64,000 nt of DNA from Hyphomicrobiales bacterium (GTDB lineage Bacteria > Pseudomonadota > Alphaproteobacteria > Rhizobiales > Rhizobiaceae). Shown piece after piece: positions 63,268-64,000 of the stretch; the first letter of the stretch is position 1; every line of letters starts with the position of its first letter. The position numbers and the translations under genes are program-made. The notes below the pieces were generated by a model. The model searched no databases. It had not been told where the DNA came from and was given only the letters and a program-made list of their open reading frames with translations. The stretch lies in the NCBI GenBank assembly GCA_900466005.1, contig UEGQ01000008.1, positions 248,001-312,000 of the forward strand, given 5' to 3'.

Positions 63268-64000
63268 ATGAACAAGCGAATCTCGACACAGACACCCATC
63301 AACTTCATCAGTCCCGAGTCCTATGAGCCGCGGGTTTTCACCGAAGCGAAGCCGGCGGTCGACGCGCTGACGGCTCTCTATGAGCGCAACACCGCCTTCC
63401 TGATCGACGCCTTCGGCGGGATCGCCAAGGGCGCGCCGATCGCCGGACGCTACCGCGCCTTCTATCCGCAGGTGGCGATCGAGACGACGAGTTTCGGCCA
63501 CGCCGATTCCCGCCTCTCCTACGGCCATGTCACGTCGCCGGGCCTCTACACCACCACCGTCACCCAGCCGCACCTCTTCCGCCACTATCTCGCGGAACAG
63601 CTTTCGCTGCTGATCCGCAACCATCAGGTGCCGGTCCTCGTTTCGGAATCGTCGACGCCGATCCCGCTGCATTTCGCCTTCGGCGAAGGCGCCCATGTCG
63701 AGGCGGCGGCAAGCGGGCTCGCCGACCTGTCGCTGCGCGACATCTTCGACACGCCGGACCTCACCACCACCGACGACGAGATCGCCAACGGCGAATACGA
63801 GCCGCAGCCGGGCGAACCGCATCCGCTGGCGCCCTTCACCGCCCAGCGCATCGATTATTCGCTCGCCCGGCTCTCGCACTACACGGCGACGAGCGCGGCG
63901 CATTTCCAGAACTTCGTGCTCTTCACCAACTACCAGTTCTACATCGACGAGTTCTGCGCCTTCGCCCGCAATCTGATGGCCGAGGGCGGCGGCGGTTACA
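63268..64000 (+). CDS. amn: AMP nucleosidase, 3' end outside window
   Basis: The first 244 residues are visible. SYGHVTSPGLYTTTVTQPHL, HFAFGEGAHVE and HFQNFVLFTNYQFYIDEFC match the N-terminal AMP-binding half of AMP nucleosidase, which cleaves AMP to adenine and ribose 5-phosphate. The catalytic phosphorylase-like domain lies beyond the window. ATG 63268 lacks a strong Shine-Dalgarno; an out-of-frame ATG lies at 63261. Confidence 0.92.
   Translation, partial: MNKRISTQTPINFISPESYEPRVFTEAKPAVDALTALYERNTAFLIDAFGGIAKGAPIAGRYRAFYPQVAIETTSFGHADSRLSYGHVTSPGLYTTTVTQPHLFRHYLAEQLSLLIRNHQVPVLVSESSTPIPLHFAFGEGAHVEAAASGLADLSLRDIFDTPDLTTTDDEIANGEYEPQPGEPHPLAPFTAQRIDYSLARLSHYTATSAAHFQNFVLFTNYQFYIDEFCAFARNLMAEGGGGY

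Noticed and set aside
1-64000. CRISPR arrays, rRNA genes, insertion sequences, prophage blocks
   Set aside because: None seen: no regular spaced repeats, no rRNA sequence, no transposase, and only one isolated recombinase.

Overview
The window reads as chromosomal DNA of an alphaproteobacterium, most likely Rhizobiaceae (Sinorhizobium/Ensifer, Shinella or Agrobacterium-like). It is GC-rich with dense, strongly GC3-biased genes. Evidence for the group: two Omp2b/RopA-type porins, a short Psd followed by PssA, a single bifunctional Rsh beside rpoZ, a NadQ/NrtR-like NAD regulator near nadABC, a TIGR02301 protein, a DUF3563 microprotein and a recO-era-rnc-lepB-acpS block. The species cannot be fixed from the sequence alone.

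Layout. 1-9.2 kb: end of a LysM protein, an Atm1-type ABC exporter, a PAS-GGEEF diguanylate cyclase, psd-pssA, a 44-aa microprotein, a YedK/HMCES-type SOS peptidase, a Nudix hydrolase and three small or exported conserved proteins. 9.3-13.2 kb: a tightly overlapping row ygfZ - HD nucleotidase - tyrosine phosphatase-like - NadQ/NrtR-like regulator, then an MscS channel. 13.2-17.5 kb: nadC, nadB and nadA on the minus strand, interrupted by an AT-richer unknown gene between nadA and nadB; a perfect 21-bp palindrome lies 30 bp before nadA. 17.7-20.6 kb: HD hydrolase, MOSC protein, MFS transporter. 20.8-31.1 kb: a candidate leader peptide, recO, an AbrB-type membrane protein, era-rnc-lepB, acpS, a DUF3563 protein, rsh, rpoZ and a NYN-domain protein. 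31.3-36.1 kb: globin-coupled chemoreceptor, Ada, LysR regulator, DUF3830 protein and smpB.

36.3-40.2 kb is the most unusual segment. Three translationally coupled minus-strand genes with lower GC and different codon use sit between smpB and dapA: a short TelA-like protein, a TelA/KlaB-family protein and a 679-aa polytopic membrane protein. The layout recalls the klaABC tellurite/phage-inhibition operon of RK2 plasmids, but the membrane partner is not a family I recognise.

40.5-48.9 kb: dapA, a soluble lytic transglycosylase, an alpha/beta hydrolase, two divergent porin paralogues flanking tRNA-Ser(GCU) with a near-identical inverted repeat of about 195 bp, and an orphan tyrosine recombinase. 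49-57.6 kb: HpcH/HpaI aldolase with an FAD oxidoreductase, an RTX protein, glutaryl-CoA dehydrogenase, and a MATE - MarR - KAS II series. 57.8-64 kb: two related PilZ proteins flanking a host-attachment-type (baeRF) protein with a perfect FNR/FixK box in the intergenic region, an aminotransferase, a Sel1-like small protein, a DUF2147 protein, a glutathione transferase, a 58-aa protein and the start of amn (AMP nucleosidase).

Themes: NAD supply and its control (NadQ, nadABC), membrane lipid and envelope functions (psd, pssA, slt, porins, lepB, LysM), stringent response and translation quality control (rsh, rpoZ, rnc, era, smpB), and c-di-GMP and oxygen-linked signalling (diguanylate cyclase, PilZ pair, globin chemoreceptor, FNR box).
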